Source: Streptomyces qinzhouensis
Lineage (GTDB): Bacteria; Actinomycetota; Actinomycetes; Streptomycetales; Streptomycetaceae
Direction: 5' to 3'
NCBI RefSeq assembly: GCF_007856155.1
Contig: NZ_CP042266.1
Coordinates: 2,604,001-2,668,000 of the forward strand
DNA length: 64,000 bases
Within the stretch, counting starts at the first letter, position 1; each line of letters starts with the position of its first letter. Positions 17,415 to 28,954 of the stretch are shown here, in pieces. A model generated the notes under the pieces. It saw only the letters and a program-made list of their open reading frames with translations. It did no database searches and was not told the DNA's origin. A program made the translations under genes and the position numbers.

Positions 17415-19076
17415 ATGGACATGAGGAGAGTGAGCGCAGCAGTACGCGAGGTGCCGGACGGCCCGGGAGGTCGGGAGGGCCCGGGAGGGCCGGGGGATCC
17501 GGGCGGCCCGGGAGGCCCTGGCGGGTCCGGCAGCTCCGGCGGGTCCGGCAGCCCGGTCAGCTCCGGCGGGTCCGGTGGCCTCCTCGGCACCGAGTCCGGG
17601 AAGAACGCCGCCGTCGCGGCCCTGGTCGCGGTAACCCTGCTCACCGGGATCGTGCTCGCGATCCCCGGCTCCCCGCCCCAGGGCCCGCCGCCGCTGCCCG
17701 GCCCACTCGCCCGGGCGCAGACGGCGGCGCAGGCGGGCACCCCCGCGTCCCTGGCCGAGCTCAACGCGCTGATCACGGACCGGGAGAAGTGGCTGCGGAA
17801 GCATCCGCGCGACGAGGAGTCCTGGGCGACGCTCGGGACCGCGTACACGGAGCGGGGTGCGCGGCGCGGCGACTGGGCGGCGTACGCGAAGGCGGAGACG
17901 GCGCTGAAACGGTCCCTCACCATCCGGTCCGGCGAGCACGGCAATACGGAGGCGCTGCTCGGTCTTGCCGGGCTGGCCAACGCCCGCGGCGACTATCCGG
18001 CGGCCCGCGACTACGCGACCCTGGCCCGCAAGCAGAAGCCGCGCCGCTGGACCGTGCACCGCGCGCTGGTCGACGCGTACGCCGGACTCGGTGCCAAGAA
18101 GGCCGTCCAGAAGTCGCTGGAGTCGGTGCAGAACCTGTACGGCGGCTCGCAGGCGCGCGCCCTCGCCGCCCGGGTCTACCGGGAGCTGGGCTGGCGCGAG
18201 GACGCGACCGCGAACGCCTATGACGCGGTGGGCGGGGCGCAGAACGCCACGGAGAAGGCGGTGGCGCTGTGGCGGCTCGGGGAGCTGGCCTGGGAGCGCG
18301 GGGACCACACCGAGGCGGTGACGAGCTTCGACACGGCGCTGCGGCTCGCCCCCGACCAGCATCCGGCGCTGGCGGCCCGGGCCCGGGCTTTGACCGCGCT
18401 GGGCCGTACGGACGAGGCGGTACGCGACTGGCGGGCCGCGCTGTCGAAGGCGCCGCTGCCGCAGTACGCCCTGGAGGCGGGCGAACTGTACGAGGCGCTG
18501 GGGCGGGACGCGGAGGCGGCGGAGTCGTACGGACAGGTGCGCACCCTCGCCGACCGGGCCGCGGCGCACGGGGCGAACGAGGGTCTGGCGCTGGCCCGTT
18601 ACGAGGCCGAGCACGGGGACCCGGGCGATGCGGCGGAGGCGGCCCGGCGGCTGAAGGAGGAGTGGGACCGGGGCGTGCGCAGCCCATGGGCGGCCGACGC
18701 GCTGGCCTGGGCGCTGTTCCGGTCGGGCCGGGGCAAGGAGGCTCTGCCGTATGCGATGCGGGCGACGAAGGAGGGCGCGCGGAGTGCGATGTTCGCGTAC
18801 CACCGCGGTGAGCTCGAACGGTCGCTCGGGATGTACGGCGCGGCCCGCCGCCATATCGGCGACGCGCTGCGCATCAACCCCGAGTTCTCGCCGCTGCTGG
18901 CGCCGGCGGCGCGCTCGGCGCTGACCGCGCTGGGCGATCCTCCGGCGGGCGGCCCCCGGAAGCTGACGGGCCGGGAGGGGCTGGGCGCATACGGCCCGTC
19001 GGCCCGGACACCGCGCCGTACAACGGGCACGGGCACGGGATCCGGAACCGGGACGGGCCCGGCGGCCACCCGGTGA
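17415..19076 (+). CDS. Membrane-anchored TPR-repeat protein
   Basis: A 553-residue protein. After a Gly/Pro/Ser-rich cytoplasmic segment (to about residue 55) comes one membrane helix (AAVAALVAVTLLTGIVLAIPG). The rest is an alpha-helical repeat region with several clear TPRs: ESWATLGTAYTERG, ALLGLAGLANARGDYPAARDYA, ALWRLGELAWERGDHTEAVTSFDTAL and AYHRGELERSLGMYGAARRHIGDAL. TPRs mediate protein-protein contacts, so it is probably an extracytoplasmic scaffold. The C-terminus is a Gly/Thr repeat. The start at 17415 is tentative; ATG 17421 and GTG 17430 are also in frame, the last with a better GAGGAG-like site. Confidence 0.8.
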   Translation: MDMRRVSAAVREVPDGPGGREGPGGPGDPGGPGGPGGSGSSGGSGSPVSSGGSGGLLGTESGKNAAVAALVAVTLLTGIVLAIPGSPPQGPPPLPGPLARAQTAAQAGTPASLAELNALITDREKWLRKHPRDEESWATLGTAYTERGARRGDWAAYAKAETALKRSLTIRSGEHGNTEALLGLAGLANARGDYPAARDYATLARKQKPRRWTVHRALVDAYAGLGAKKAVQKSLESVQNLYGGSQARALAARVYRELGWREDATANAYDAVGGAQNATEKAVALWRLGELAWERGDHTEAVTSFDTALRLAPDQHPALAARARALTALGRTDEAVRDWRAALSKAPLPQYALEAGELYEALGRDAEAAESYGQVRTLADRAAAHGANEGLALARYEAEHGDPGDAAEAARRLKEEWDRGVRSPWAADALAWALFRSGRGKEALPYAMRATKEGARSAMFAYHRGELERSLGMYGAARRHIGDALRINPEFSPLLAPAARSALTALGDPPAGGPRKLTGREGLGAYGPSARTPRRTTGTGTGSGTGTGPAATR

Positions 19077-19125
19077 TCCGGCGACCGCCCGGCCCGTCCG
19101 ATCCGCCCCGATCAGGAGCTCCGCT

Positions 19126-19755
19126 TCAGAGCTTCGCGTACACGATCAGGTTGTCCACCGGATGCCCTGCGGCGTCGAACTCGCCGTCGCAGGTGACGAG
19201 CCGCAGCTCGGGCGTGTCGGTGGGGCCGTAGACGCGCTGGGTGGGGAAGGCGGTCTTCCGTACGGTCTCGGTCGCGGTGACCGTGAAGGTGAGGTTCTTG
19301 CCGCGGGCGTCGCGGACCGTCACCTTCGCGCCCTTGCCCAGTTTCTTCAGATTCTTGAAGACGGCGGGCCCGTACTTGGTGTCGTTGTGGCCGATGATCA
19401 CGGCGGCGCCCTTCTCGCCCGGCGCGGCCCCGCCGGTGTACCAGCCCGCGGTCATCCCCTGCTCGGGGGTCGGCACCTCGACCGTCCGGTCGCTGTTGAG
19501 GCCGAGGCGGAGCAGTTCGCTGCTGACCTTGATGGCGGGGATGGAGACATGGACGGGGTCGGCGGCCGCGTCCTTGGCAGGCGGGGCCGGCGGCGCGGGT
19601 TCCTTCGCGGCTCCGGTACCGCTACCGGTCGCGATCCCGGTTCCGGTTCCGGTTCCGGTTCCGGGCTTGGACCCGGCCTCGGTGGAACAGCCCGTCACCG
19701 CGAGGGCGAGGGCCAGCCCGACGGCGTACCAGGACGGCAGGCGGCGACGGTGCAT
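19126..19755 (-). CDS. Class F-type sortase, lipoprotein-like
   Basis: A 209-residue transpeptidase of the sortase fold. The N-terminus is a signal sequence ending in the lipobox LAVTGC (C23), so membrane attachment as a lipoprotein is likely. A Gly/Thr and Pro/Ala spacer follows. The catalytic His is H123 in VIIGHNDT and the catalytic Cys is C189 in LRLVTCDGEFD. The ATG at 19755 has GGAAGG six bases upstream; the in-frame GTG at 19776 has none. The next gene upstream encodes a small membrane-tethered surface protein. Actinobacterial class F sortases are poorly characterised, and no LPXTG substrate is obvious nearby. Confidence 0.88.
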   Translation of the reverse strand: MHRRRLPSWYAVGLALALAVTGCSTEAGSKPGTGTGTGTGIATGSGTGAAKEPAPPAPPAKDAAADPVHVSIPAIKVSSELLRLGLNSDRTVEVPTPEQGMTAGWYTGGAAPGEKGAAVIIGHNDTKYGPAVFKNLKKLGKGAKVTVRDARGKNLTFTVTATETVRKTAFPTQRVYGPTDTPELRLVTCDGEFDAAGHPVDNLIVYAKL

Positions 19756-19859
19756 GGGGAAGCCTTCCGGTGACACATGCTCAGGAGGAGGTACGGCGGC
19801 CGGCCCGGCCCGCGGTGACGGGAGCGACCCGCCGCGGACCGGACCGGTATGCGGATGCC

Positions 19860-20282
19860 CTAGCGGGCGTCGTGGTGCGCGGCGCGGCGGCGGATCACCA
19901 CGGTGCCCGCGGCGGCGATGGTGAGGGCGGCGGCCGTGGCCCCGACGATCACGGTGGTGGGGTTGCCGCCGTCCTGGGCGGTGGCGGGGCGCTCGCCCGC
20001 GGCGACGCCGCCGCGCGGCAGGACGACCTTGGAGATCGTTTCGCGGTCGGCGGGCTGGAGGCAGAAGATGGCGCCGTCCTTACCGACGACAGGCTTCTCC
20101 GCCGTGCCCTTCTTCGGCAGCGGCGTGCACTTCTGCGACTCAGCCGCGGGGGCCTTGAGCTTGACCGCCGGGGAAGGGCTGCTGTCGGCGAACGCGCCGC
20201 TGCCGGAGGCCAGAACGGCGCCGAGGGCGGCGGTCGTGACGGCGAGGGCCCGCAGGGCTCGGCGCGAAGACGCGGCTGTCAT
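19860..20282 (-). CDS. Exported membrane-anchored protein beside the sortase
   Basis: A 140-residue exported protein: signal peptide at residues 1-33 (RRALRALAVTTAALGAVLASGSGAFA) and an extracellular segment with two Cys (QKCTPLP and IFCLQP) that could form a disulfide. A C-terminal membrane helix is followed by RRRAAHH. This arrangement resembles sortase substrates, but I see no LPXTG/LAXTG motif; LPRGG is the nearest, and it lies 35 residues before the helix. The ATG at 20282 has GGAG about 8 nt upstream. It is encoded about 100 bp upstream of the sortase on the same strand. The family is not recognised. Confidence 0.72.
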   Translation of the reverse strand: MTAASSRRALRALAVTTAALGAVLASGSGAFADSSPSPAVKLKAPAAESQKCTPLPKKGTAEKPVVGKDGAIFCLQPADRETISKVVLPRGGVAAGERPATAQDGGNPTTVIVGATAAALTIAAAGTVVIRRRAAHHDAR

Positions 20283-20468
20283 GGGGGGCTCCATTCGGAA
20301 GGCTCGGATGGTTACGGCCTCCAGGCTGGCCAAGGCGTATGAAGAAACTGTCAGAGTGTTGTCGCCTCCGGGTCAGCGCCGAGCCCGTGACGCGGCCTAC
20401 CGCCGGGTATCCGGCCGTACCGCACCCGAATCCCACCCGCATCACACCCGCATCACACCGCCGACGGC

Positions 20469-22455
20469 TCAGCGGGCCGGCGGCCCGGCGACCGGTAGCT
20501 CCAGCGTGAACACCGACCCCTCCCCCGCGGTGCTGCGCGCCGACGCCGAACCGCCGTGCGCCTCGGCCAGTTTCCGTACGATCGCCAGCCCGAGCCCACT
20601 GCCGCCGGTCCGCCGGTTGCGGGACTTGTCGGCCCGCCAGAACCGGTCGAAGACATACGGCAGATCCTCGGCCGGGATCCCGCTCCCGGTGTCCTCGACC
20701 TCGACGGTCAGCCGGGTCCCGGCGGCGCGCGCCCGCAGGGTGACCGTGCCGCCGCCGGGGGTGTGGCGTACGGCGTTGGAGACCAGGTTTCCCACGGCCT
20801 GCCGCAGCCGGACCGGGTCCGCGGAGAGTTCCGGCAGACCGTCGGGGACGGTTACGGCGAGGCGGACCCCGGCCGTCTCGGCGCGCGGCGCGTGCGCGGC
20901 GGCGACCTGGGCGAGCAGCTCCCCGATCCGTACGGGCGCGGGGCTCAGCCGCAGTTCGCCCGCGTCGGCCTGGGCGAGGTCCTGGAGGTCGTCGATGATG
21001 TGCTGGAGCTGGACGGCCTCTTCGAGGAGGGACGAGACAAAGGCGGGGTCGAGGTCGGCGACGCCGTCCTGGGCGCCCTCCAGCCAGCCCCGGATGGTGC
21101 TCAGCGGGGTCCGCAGCTCATGGGCGACATCGCCGATCATCTCGCGGCGCTGGGTCTCCAGCCGGATCCGGTGTTCGGCCATGTCGTTGAAGGCGGCGGC
21201 GAGCCGGCCGATCTCGTTGTCGGAGCGCACCGGGACGGGCGCGGTGGCCTCGCCGTCCTTCATGAGCTGCGCGGCCGAGGTCAGTGCCCGCAGGGGGCGG
21301 ACCAGGCGGGTCGCGGCCAGGACGGACGCTCCGACGGTCAGTGCCAGGACCAGTGCGGCGACGCCCGCGATCCGGGCGGTGTCGTCCGGGGAGAGTTCGA
21401 AGCCGGGGGTGGTGGGGCTGCCGTCGGGGTCGCTGATATAGAGCTCGGCGCGGGCGGCGACATGGGAGACGAGCTGGTTCCGGCGGGCGGTCTCGACGCA
21501 GTTCTCGACGACGCTGTCGACCTTGTGGGGCACCAGCTTCATGTCCGTGATCGTGATACGGGGCACAGGTGTCTTCTCGGCGGGTCCCGGCACCGGCAGT
21601 TTCACGGGAAAGAGCGTCGGCTCGATGGGGCCCTTCCGGTCGCCGATGAGGATCCGGGGTTCGCCCTCGGATCCATGGCTGAGCCAGAGGGGAAGGGGGG
21701 ACCGCTCGGACCCCCGCAGACAGTCGTCGGAGAGCTTGTTGAGCGCGGCGACCGCCTTCTCCTCGGTGGCGGTGGGCTGCGCCAGCCGATCGAGTGAGCA
21801 CCACTGCTGGTAGCGCTCGGGTTCCAGCCCCGCGATCCGCACATAGGAACGGCCGCTGGGGGTGGTCATGGGCTCGGCCGTGAAGGACAGCCTGCGCAGA
21901 CAGGCGGTGGCCTTCTCGGCGAGGTCACGGAGCGCCTTCCGCTCCTCGCGGGGCAGCTGGAAGGGACCGACGGCACGCGGGTCGATACCGCCCTTGCCGG
22001 TATTCGCCCCGGCCCCGGTCCCGGTGGAAGCCTTCTCGGTGGCTCCGACGAGCGCGGCGTCGGTGTTCAGGGGGTCGATGAGGGCGGAGGGCGTCTCGGG
22101 CAGCGCGGGCGGATTCTTCGCGGTCGACGAGTCGACGATGACGAGCTGGGTACGTTGGTTGACCAGCACGATCCGCCGGTCGTGAGCGGCGGCCAGCGCG
22201 GTGACCTTGCGTTCGACACCGTCCCACTGGCGGCTGGTGGCGGCGTGGCCGAGGAGTTCGCGGTAGATCTGGGCGTCCTTCGCCAGATCGCGGCCCTGTT
22301 CGCGTTTGATGGCGCCGGTGGTGGTCTGGGCGGCGAGCCAGGCGGTCGCGGCGACCGAGCAGACGGCGACGAGAGCGGAGACCGCGAGGAGCCGGGCGAG
22401 CAGGCTCTTGCGGAGCGGCAGCCGCCGGGCGCGTATGTCCTGCTTTCCCGGCCGG

Positions 22456-22472
<17 letters not shown>
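20469..22472 (-). CDS. Two-component sensor histidine kinase with HAMP domain
   Basis: A 667-residue membrane kinase. TM1 is about residues 28-49 and TM2 about 366-388. Between them lies an extracytoplasmic sensor of roughly 315 residues, long for this class, with four Cys (191, 225, 251 and 325). HAMP follows (388-440). The phospho-accepting His is H451 in DVAHELRTPLS; N, G1 and G2 boxes are present (GNLVSNAVRHTP, DTGSGIP and GGSGLGLAIV). It overlaps the response regulator gene by 17 bp, so the two are translationally coupled. The ligand is unknown. Confidence 0.93.
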
Positions 22473-23193
<721 letters not shown>

Positions 23194-23277
23194 GGCACCG
23201 ATCGTATGCAGACACGAGGGACGGACGGGAGTTCGGTAGGGGCCGCCGGCCCCTACCGCACCTCACCGCGGGCGGTG

Positions 23278-25008
<1,731 letters not shown>

Positions 25009-25012
<4 letters not shown>

Positions 25013-25797
25013 CAGGACGGGGTCTTGTCGCCCTTCTCCAGGGCGCGGAGCGAGTCGACGGCGCCCTTCAGGGTGGTGACGGGGATCAGCTTCAGCCCCT
25101 TGGGCAGCTCGGCGCGGGCGTCGGAGCACTCGCCCTTGGGCACCAGGAAGACGGTGGCGCCGTCCCGCTTGGCGGCCTGGGTCTTGAGGGAGACGCCGCC
25201 GACCTCGCCGACGGTGCCGTCGGGGCTGATGGTGCCCGTACCGGCGATGCTCCGCCCGCCGGTGAGATCGCCGCCGGTGCCGTTGCCGTCGAGCTTGTCG
25301 ACGATCCCGAGGGAGAACAGCAGCCCGGCGCTGGGCCCGCCGATGTCCTCCAGGCTGAGCTTGACCTTCACCTGGGCGGGGTTCTTGCCGAGATAGCGGA
25401 GGGCCGCCTTGGTCGCATCGTTCTGCGACTCCGCCATGGCCTCAAGGTTGATCTTCTCGACCTGTTTGTCGGACTTCCCGGAGGGATAGACGGCCTCCCT
25501 CGGCAGCACGGCCCGGTCCCCCCTGAACCAGCTGTCGGCGACGTCCTCGACACCGACATCGGTGGCGGGCCCGGTCGCGTAGATGGTGGTCATCCGCAGT
25601 TCGCCGGTCGTCTTGCGGACCGGAGCGCCCTGAATGGAGATCACCGGGGTGCCGTCCTGCGCGCCGAGGACATCGGCGGTGGAGCCGGGCTGCGCGATCA
25701 CGAACGGCAGCGGCGCGAAGGCGGCGGCCACGAGCAGCCCGGCGACGGGCACGGCGCTGAGGAGCAGGGCGCGGGGGCGAGTGAGGCGGGAGAGCAC
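25009..25797 (-). CDS. Lon-like S16 serine protease without PDZ domain
   Basis: A 262-residue protein related to the YlbL group. An N-terminal membrane helix (about residues 10-35) leads to an extracytoplasmic region starting ADVLGAQDGTPVISIQGAPV. The S16 catalytic serine is S156 in GGPSAGLLFSLGI, and the catalytic lysine is probably K205 in GGVSLKTQAAKRDG. The PDZ domain of typical YlbL proteins (about 340 residues) seems absent. It probably cleaves a membrane or envelope protein. The TAA stop overlaps that of the converging Lrp gene. The start at 25797 fits the signal-anchor. Confidence 0.85.
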
Positions 25798-25834
25798 GGG
25801 CCCAATCTATCCGGGCGGGCGGCGGTACGGCTCC

Positions 25835-26476
25835 CTAGCGCAGCGCATCGGCGACCTCGCGAGCGGCGTCGACGACCCTCGGTCCCACCCGCTCGGGAAT
25901 GGAATCCGACAACATGACCACCCCCACGCTCCCCTCTATCCCGGTGACCCCGACCAGCGGGGCGGCGGCCCCGCTGGCGCCCGCCTCCAGCTCACCGTGG
26001 GTGAGGATGTAGGCGGGGCCGTCCCCGTTTCCCTGCCGGGCGGCGAGTATGGCCCGGCCCGCGGCGCCCCGGTCGAGGGGGTGCCGGAACCCGGCCCGGT
26101 AGGCGACGTGATAGTCGGTCCAGGTGGGCTCGACGACGGCCACGGCCAGGGCCTCGGCCCCGTCGACGAGGGTGAGGTGCGCGGTGGCCCCGATGTCCTC
26201 GGCGAGGGCCCGGAGCGCGGGCATGGCGGCCTCCCGCACCAGCGGGTGCACCTGCCGCCCCAGGCGCAACACCCCCAGCCCGACCCTGGCCCGCCCGCCG
26301 AGATCGCGCCGGACGAGCGCATGCTGCTCCAGCGTGGCGAGCAGCCGGTAGACGACGGTGCGATTGACCCCGAGCCGGGCGGACAGTTCGGTGACGGTCA
26401 GCCCGTGGTCGGTGTCGGCGAGCAGCTTGAGGACACGCAGTCCCCGGTCGAGCGTCTGGGAGGTCTCCGCGGTCAC
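25835..26476 (-). CDS. IclR-family transcriptional regulator
   Basis: A 213-residue IclR-type regulator. The winged helix is QTLDRGLRVLKLLADTDHGLTVTELSARLGVNRTVVYRLLATLEQH. The C-terminal GAF-like effector domain contains GATAHLTLVDGAEALAVAVVEP and FRHPLDRGAAGRAILAA. The domain is slightly shorter than usual. The GTG at 26476 has AAGGAGAGG upstream; the long upstream extension of the frame has no such site. The gene is 37 bp upstream of the S16 protease gene in the same orientation and could be co-transcribed. The target pathway is not evident. Confidence 0.88.
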   Translation of the reverse strand: MTAETSQTLDRGLRVLKLLADTDHGLTVTELSARLGVNRTVVYRLLATLEQHALVRRDLGGRARVGLGVLRLGRQVHPLVREAAMPALRALAEDIGATAHLTLVDGAEALAVAVVEPTWTDYHVAYRAGFRHPLDRGAAGRAILAARQGNGDGPAYILTHGELEAGASGAAAPLVGVTGIEGSVGVVMLSDSIPERVGPRVVDAAREVADALR

Positions 26477-26929
26477 GAGGCCCTCTCCTTCGGAGTGAGT
26501 GACGGCGAAGCCCCACGGTTGCCGCGGCGCCGTCCCGTCGGCGTCGCACCGAGGACCCGCCGGCAGGCCATGGCACACCGGATGGGCTCCGCGGCTTCGC
26601 TGCCACGGGGCGCAAGATTGGTGAGCGGGACAGTATCGACCAGGTCCGCTCAGCGGAAGCCCTCGTCCAGAATCCGGTCCTCCGGCGGTCAACGCGGCCC
26701 GGTTGGTGACTGTTTGCCGGGTCTTCGGGCGCGGTTGGCGGAGGGTTCAATTCCGGATAGGGGGCGGGGAGGCGGGGTCAGTAGGGTCGGGGCCGTGCGG
26801 AGGGAGGGGCGGACGCGATGAGGGTGGTCACTCGATCGTGTTGAGAGCGCCCGGTATCCATTTCCCTGTCTGAGGCCGGGCTCTACCGTGGCCGCTTCGG
26901 GGGCTCGCGGATGAAGGTGAGGGCCGGAT
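26477..26929. other. Intergenic region with a possible 8-codon leader ORF
   Basis: About 450 bp lie between the IclR gene and the toxin pair. The only coding-like element is a very short frame at 26818-26844, reading MRVVTRSC, with a strong GGAGGGAGGGG site 8 nt upstream of its ATG. It ends 85 nt before the toxin operon. The purine-rich stretch at 26750-26815 is otherwise featureless. No tRNA or integrase was seen, so the left edge of the accessory block is not defined by an att site. Confidence 0.3.
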
Positions 26930-27481
26930 ATGGGGCCGGTGTGGAGCATCCCCCTGGCAGATGCGCGCGTGGAAGTGCCGTCGAGCATCGCGGGCGTCCG
27001 TGCCGCGCTGGAGCCGGATCGAGCGGCGGAGTTCGACGCCGTTGTCGCCCGGACCCCGGCGAAGCATCTTGTCTACGTAATCCTCGACTGGACCCTGCCC
27101 CGGGGCGCGGAGAAGTCGGACGCGGTGACGGTAGGGCGACTCCGCGGCGGTGACTTCTCCGGCGTGCGGGACGGCGACGGGAATCCGGTCACCCCGACTC
27201 ATCCGCCGCTGGACGAGACACAGGAGGAGCCCGCGCCGGCGGTGTGGTCCACCGGCTTCCCCATCGGCTCGAAGACGTTCCCGGCGACGATCGACGGTAT
27301 CCGGGGCGCGCTCGATCAAGACCGGCGGGCGGAGTTCGAGGCGGAGATCACCCGCACCCCGGGGCACGAGCTGACCTATGCCGCACTGCGCTGGGGATAC
27401 CCGCCGGAGGACCTGGCCGAGGAAGACGCTCTCGTCGCCGAGCTGAGGGCGGCCCACCAGGGCCGGGGGGAGGGACTGTGA
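26930..27481 (+). CDS. Upstream partner of a RelE/ParE-type toxin, internally duplicated
   Basis: A 183-residue protein of unrecognised family. Two halves repeat each other: VWS followed by VPSSIAGVRAALEPDRAAEF and RTPAKHLVYVILDW (about 5-55), then VWS followed by FPATIDGIRGALDQDRRAEF and RTPGHELTYAALRW (about 105-155). Roughly half of the aligned residues are identical. The gene overlaps the RelE/ParE-like gene by four bases (GTGA), so translation is coupled and an antitoxin role is the natural inference. There is no obvious DNA-binding motif. GAGGG lies 8-9 nt before the ATG. Confidence 0.72.
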   Translation: MGPVWSIPLADARVEVPSSIAGVRAALEPDRAAEFDAVVARTPAKHLVYVILDWTLPRGAEKSDAVTVGRLRGGDFSGVRDGDGNPVTPTHPPLDETQEEPAPAVWSTGFPIGSKTFPATIDGIRGALDQDRRAEFEAEITRTPGHELTYAALRWGYPPEDLAEEDALVAELRAAHQGRGEGL

Positions 27482-27735
27482 GCCGCTACCGGATCACCTA
27501 CGCGGGCGAGGCGGAGAAGGTCTACCGGCAGATGAACCCGCAGTTCAGGGTCCAGTTCGACACCGCGATGCAGACGACCCTGGCAAAGGACCCCTACGGC
27601 CACGGCTCTGCCCCGGCCAACCCTGGACGGGAGCCGGACCGGCGGCTTGCGACCATCGCCGGCGCGATCGTCCGCTACTACATCGCCGGTCCGCCCGCGC
27701 TCGTCGTCACGGCCGTCAAGATCATCCACGGCTGA
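27478..27735 (+). CDS. RelE/ParE-family toxin-like protein
   Basis: An 85-residue basic protein with the RelE/ParE pattern: a beta strand (YRITYAGEAEKVYRQM), a long helix (NPQFRVQFDTAMQTTLAKDPYG) and the terminal strands RRLATIAGAIVRYYIAGPPALVVTAVKIIHG. RelE members cleave mRNA at the ribosome and ParE members poison gyrase; which one applies cannot be decided. The GTG start overlaps the TGA of the upstream gene. The last 14 bases overlap the convergent methyltransferase gene. Confidence 0.8.
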   Translation: MSRYRITYAGEAEKVYRQMNPQFRVQFDTAMQTTLAKDPYGHGSAPANPGREPDRRLATIAGAIVRYYIAGPPALVVTAVKIIHG

Positions 27736-28954
27736 TCCGGACCGGCTTGCCCGAGGAGCCGCCGTGCTCGGACAGCGGAAGCGGCAGGGCGTTTCCGGAG
27801 GCATGGAACCAGGCAGCCGTAGTGTCGGCGGTCACGGTCAGGCCGAAGCATGTCGGGTCAGGGCGTCCGGCCTCCACCCACCACTGGTGGGCACGGCTCA
27901 GTTCGCCCCAGAGTCGCCGCGGCCCGCTCTCATAGACGGTGCTCTCCGCCTGACCGTCGGTGAGTACCGCGGCGGCCCACGACAGATCGGTCAGGCTGTA
28001 GAGCCACGCGCTGACGGCCGGTCCGCGCCGGTCGGCCAGCAAGGTGCATCCACCGGCCAACAGACCCGAGACGGCGGCGAAGGGGTGCCTCAGCCGGTCG
28101 TCGAGTCCGAGGTCGGCGGCGGTCAAGTTGGTGACAGTGGTGACGGCGCCGCCCGGGAACCCGTGCGGAAGGTAGGCGGCTTGGTCGACGCGGTACCGCT
28201 GGGACCTGGCCTTCATGAACTCGACCGCGCCGGTGAACGTCCCCGACGCGCTCTGCCCGTCCTCGGCGACAACGAGCCGTACAACGCAGTCCACATTGCT
28301 GTAGCGCGTCCCCCAGGGGGCGACGATCAGCCCACCCGGCCGGACCTGCTGAACCCACGCGTAGGGCAGATCGCGGATACCGACCGTGGCGATAATCCGG
28401 TCGTACGGAGCACCATCAGGGTGCCCGAGGAGCCCATCCCCGATGACCACCTCAGGGTGCAGGCCGACCGCGGCGAGCCGGGCCCGGGCGGCTTCGGCGA
28501 CCACCGCATCCACCTCCACCGTGACCACGTTCGCGGCGCCGAGGCGATGCGAGAGCAGTGCGGCGTTCCAGCCCGTACCGGTGCCGATCTCCAGCACCCG
28601 GGCACCGGGCCGTACATCCAGATCCCGCAGCATGCGGGCGACGACGCTCGGCATGGACGCCGATGACGTGGAGAGCCGACCGGGTTCGGTCCCGGCGTGG
28701 GCTCCGTCGTCCCACTGGGTGACGACCGGCACATCGGCATCCGCGTACTCGTACCACGTGTCGGAGTCGTCGCTCCTGGACACGCTGATGCTCGTGCCGG
28801 TGTCCATGCCGAAGGGCCACATCAGATCGGGCAGAAACGCGGATCGCGGCACAGCTTCGAAGGACGGGACCCAATCCGGCGCCAGAGCCCCGGAGTCGAG
28901 AAGTGTGCGGAGCACCTTGCGCCGTGCGGAACGGTCCCGGTCAGGGGCAGTCAC
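27722..28954 (-). CDS. PCMT-like SAM-dependent methyltransferase coupled to a small peptide gene
   Basis: A 410-residue enzyme. The central domain resembles protein-L-isoaspartate O-methyltransferase: SSASMPSVVARMLRDL (substrate-loop position), the SAM motif VLEIGTGTGWNAALLS, an acidic VTVEVD strand end, and YDRIIATVGIRDLP. About 180 further C-terminal residues are not part of classical PCMT. Such extended PCMT homologues are known to methylate Asp in lanthipeptides and graspetides, leading to aspartimides. The GTG start overlaps the TGA of a 51-codon gene directly upstream (GTGA), tying enzyme and peptide together. No lanthionine synthetase or ATP-grasp gene is nearby. General protein repair is the alternative. 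Confidence 0.85.
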   Translation of the reverse strand: MTAPDRDRSARRKVLRTLLDSGALAPDWVPSFEAVPRSAFLPDLMWPFGMDTGTSISVSRSDDSDTWYEYADADVPVVTQWDDGAHAGTEPGRLSTSSASMPSVVARMLRDLDVRPGARVLEIGTGTGWNAALLSHRLGAANVVTVEVDAVVAEAARARLAAVGLHPEVVIGDGLLGHPDGAPYDRIIATVGIRDLPYAWVQQVRPGGLIVAPWGTRYSNVDCVVRLVVAEDGQSASGTFTGAVEFMKARSQRYRVDQAAYLPHGFPGGAVTTVTNLTAADLGLDDRLRHPFAAVSGLLAGGCTLLADRRGPAVSAWLYSLTDLSWAAAVLTDGQAESTVYESGPRRLWGELSRAHQWWVEAGRPDPTCFGLTVTADTTAAWFHASGNALPLPLSEHGGSSGKPVRISRG

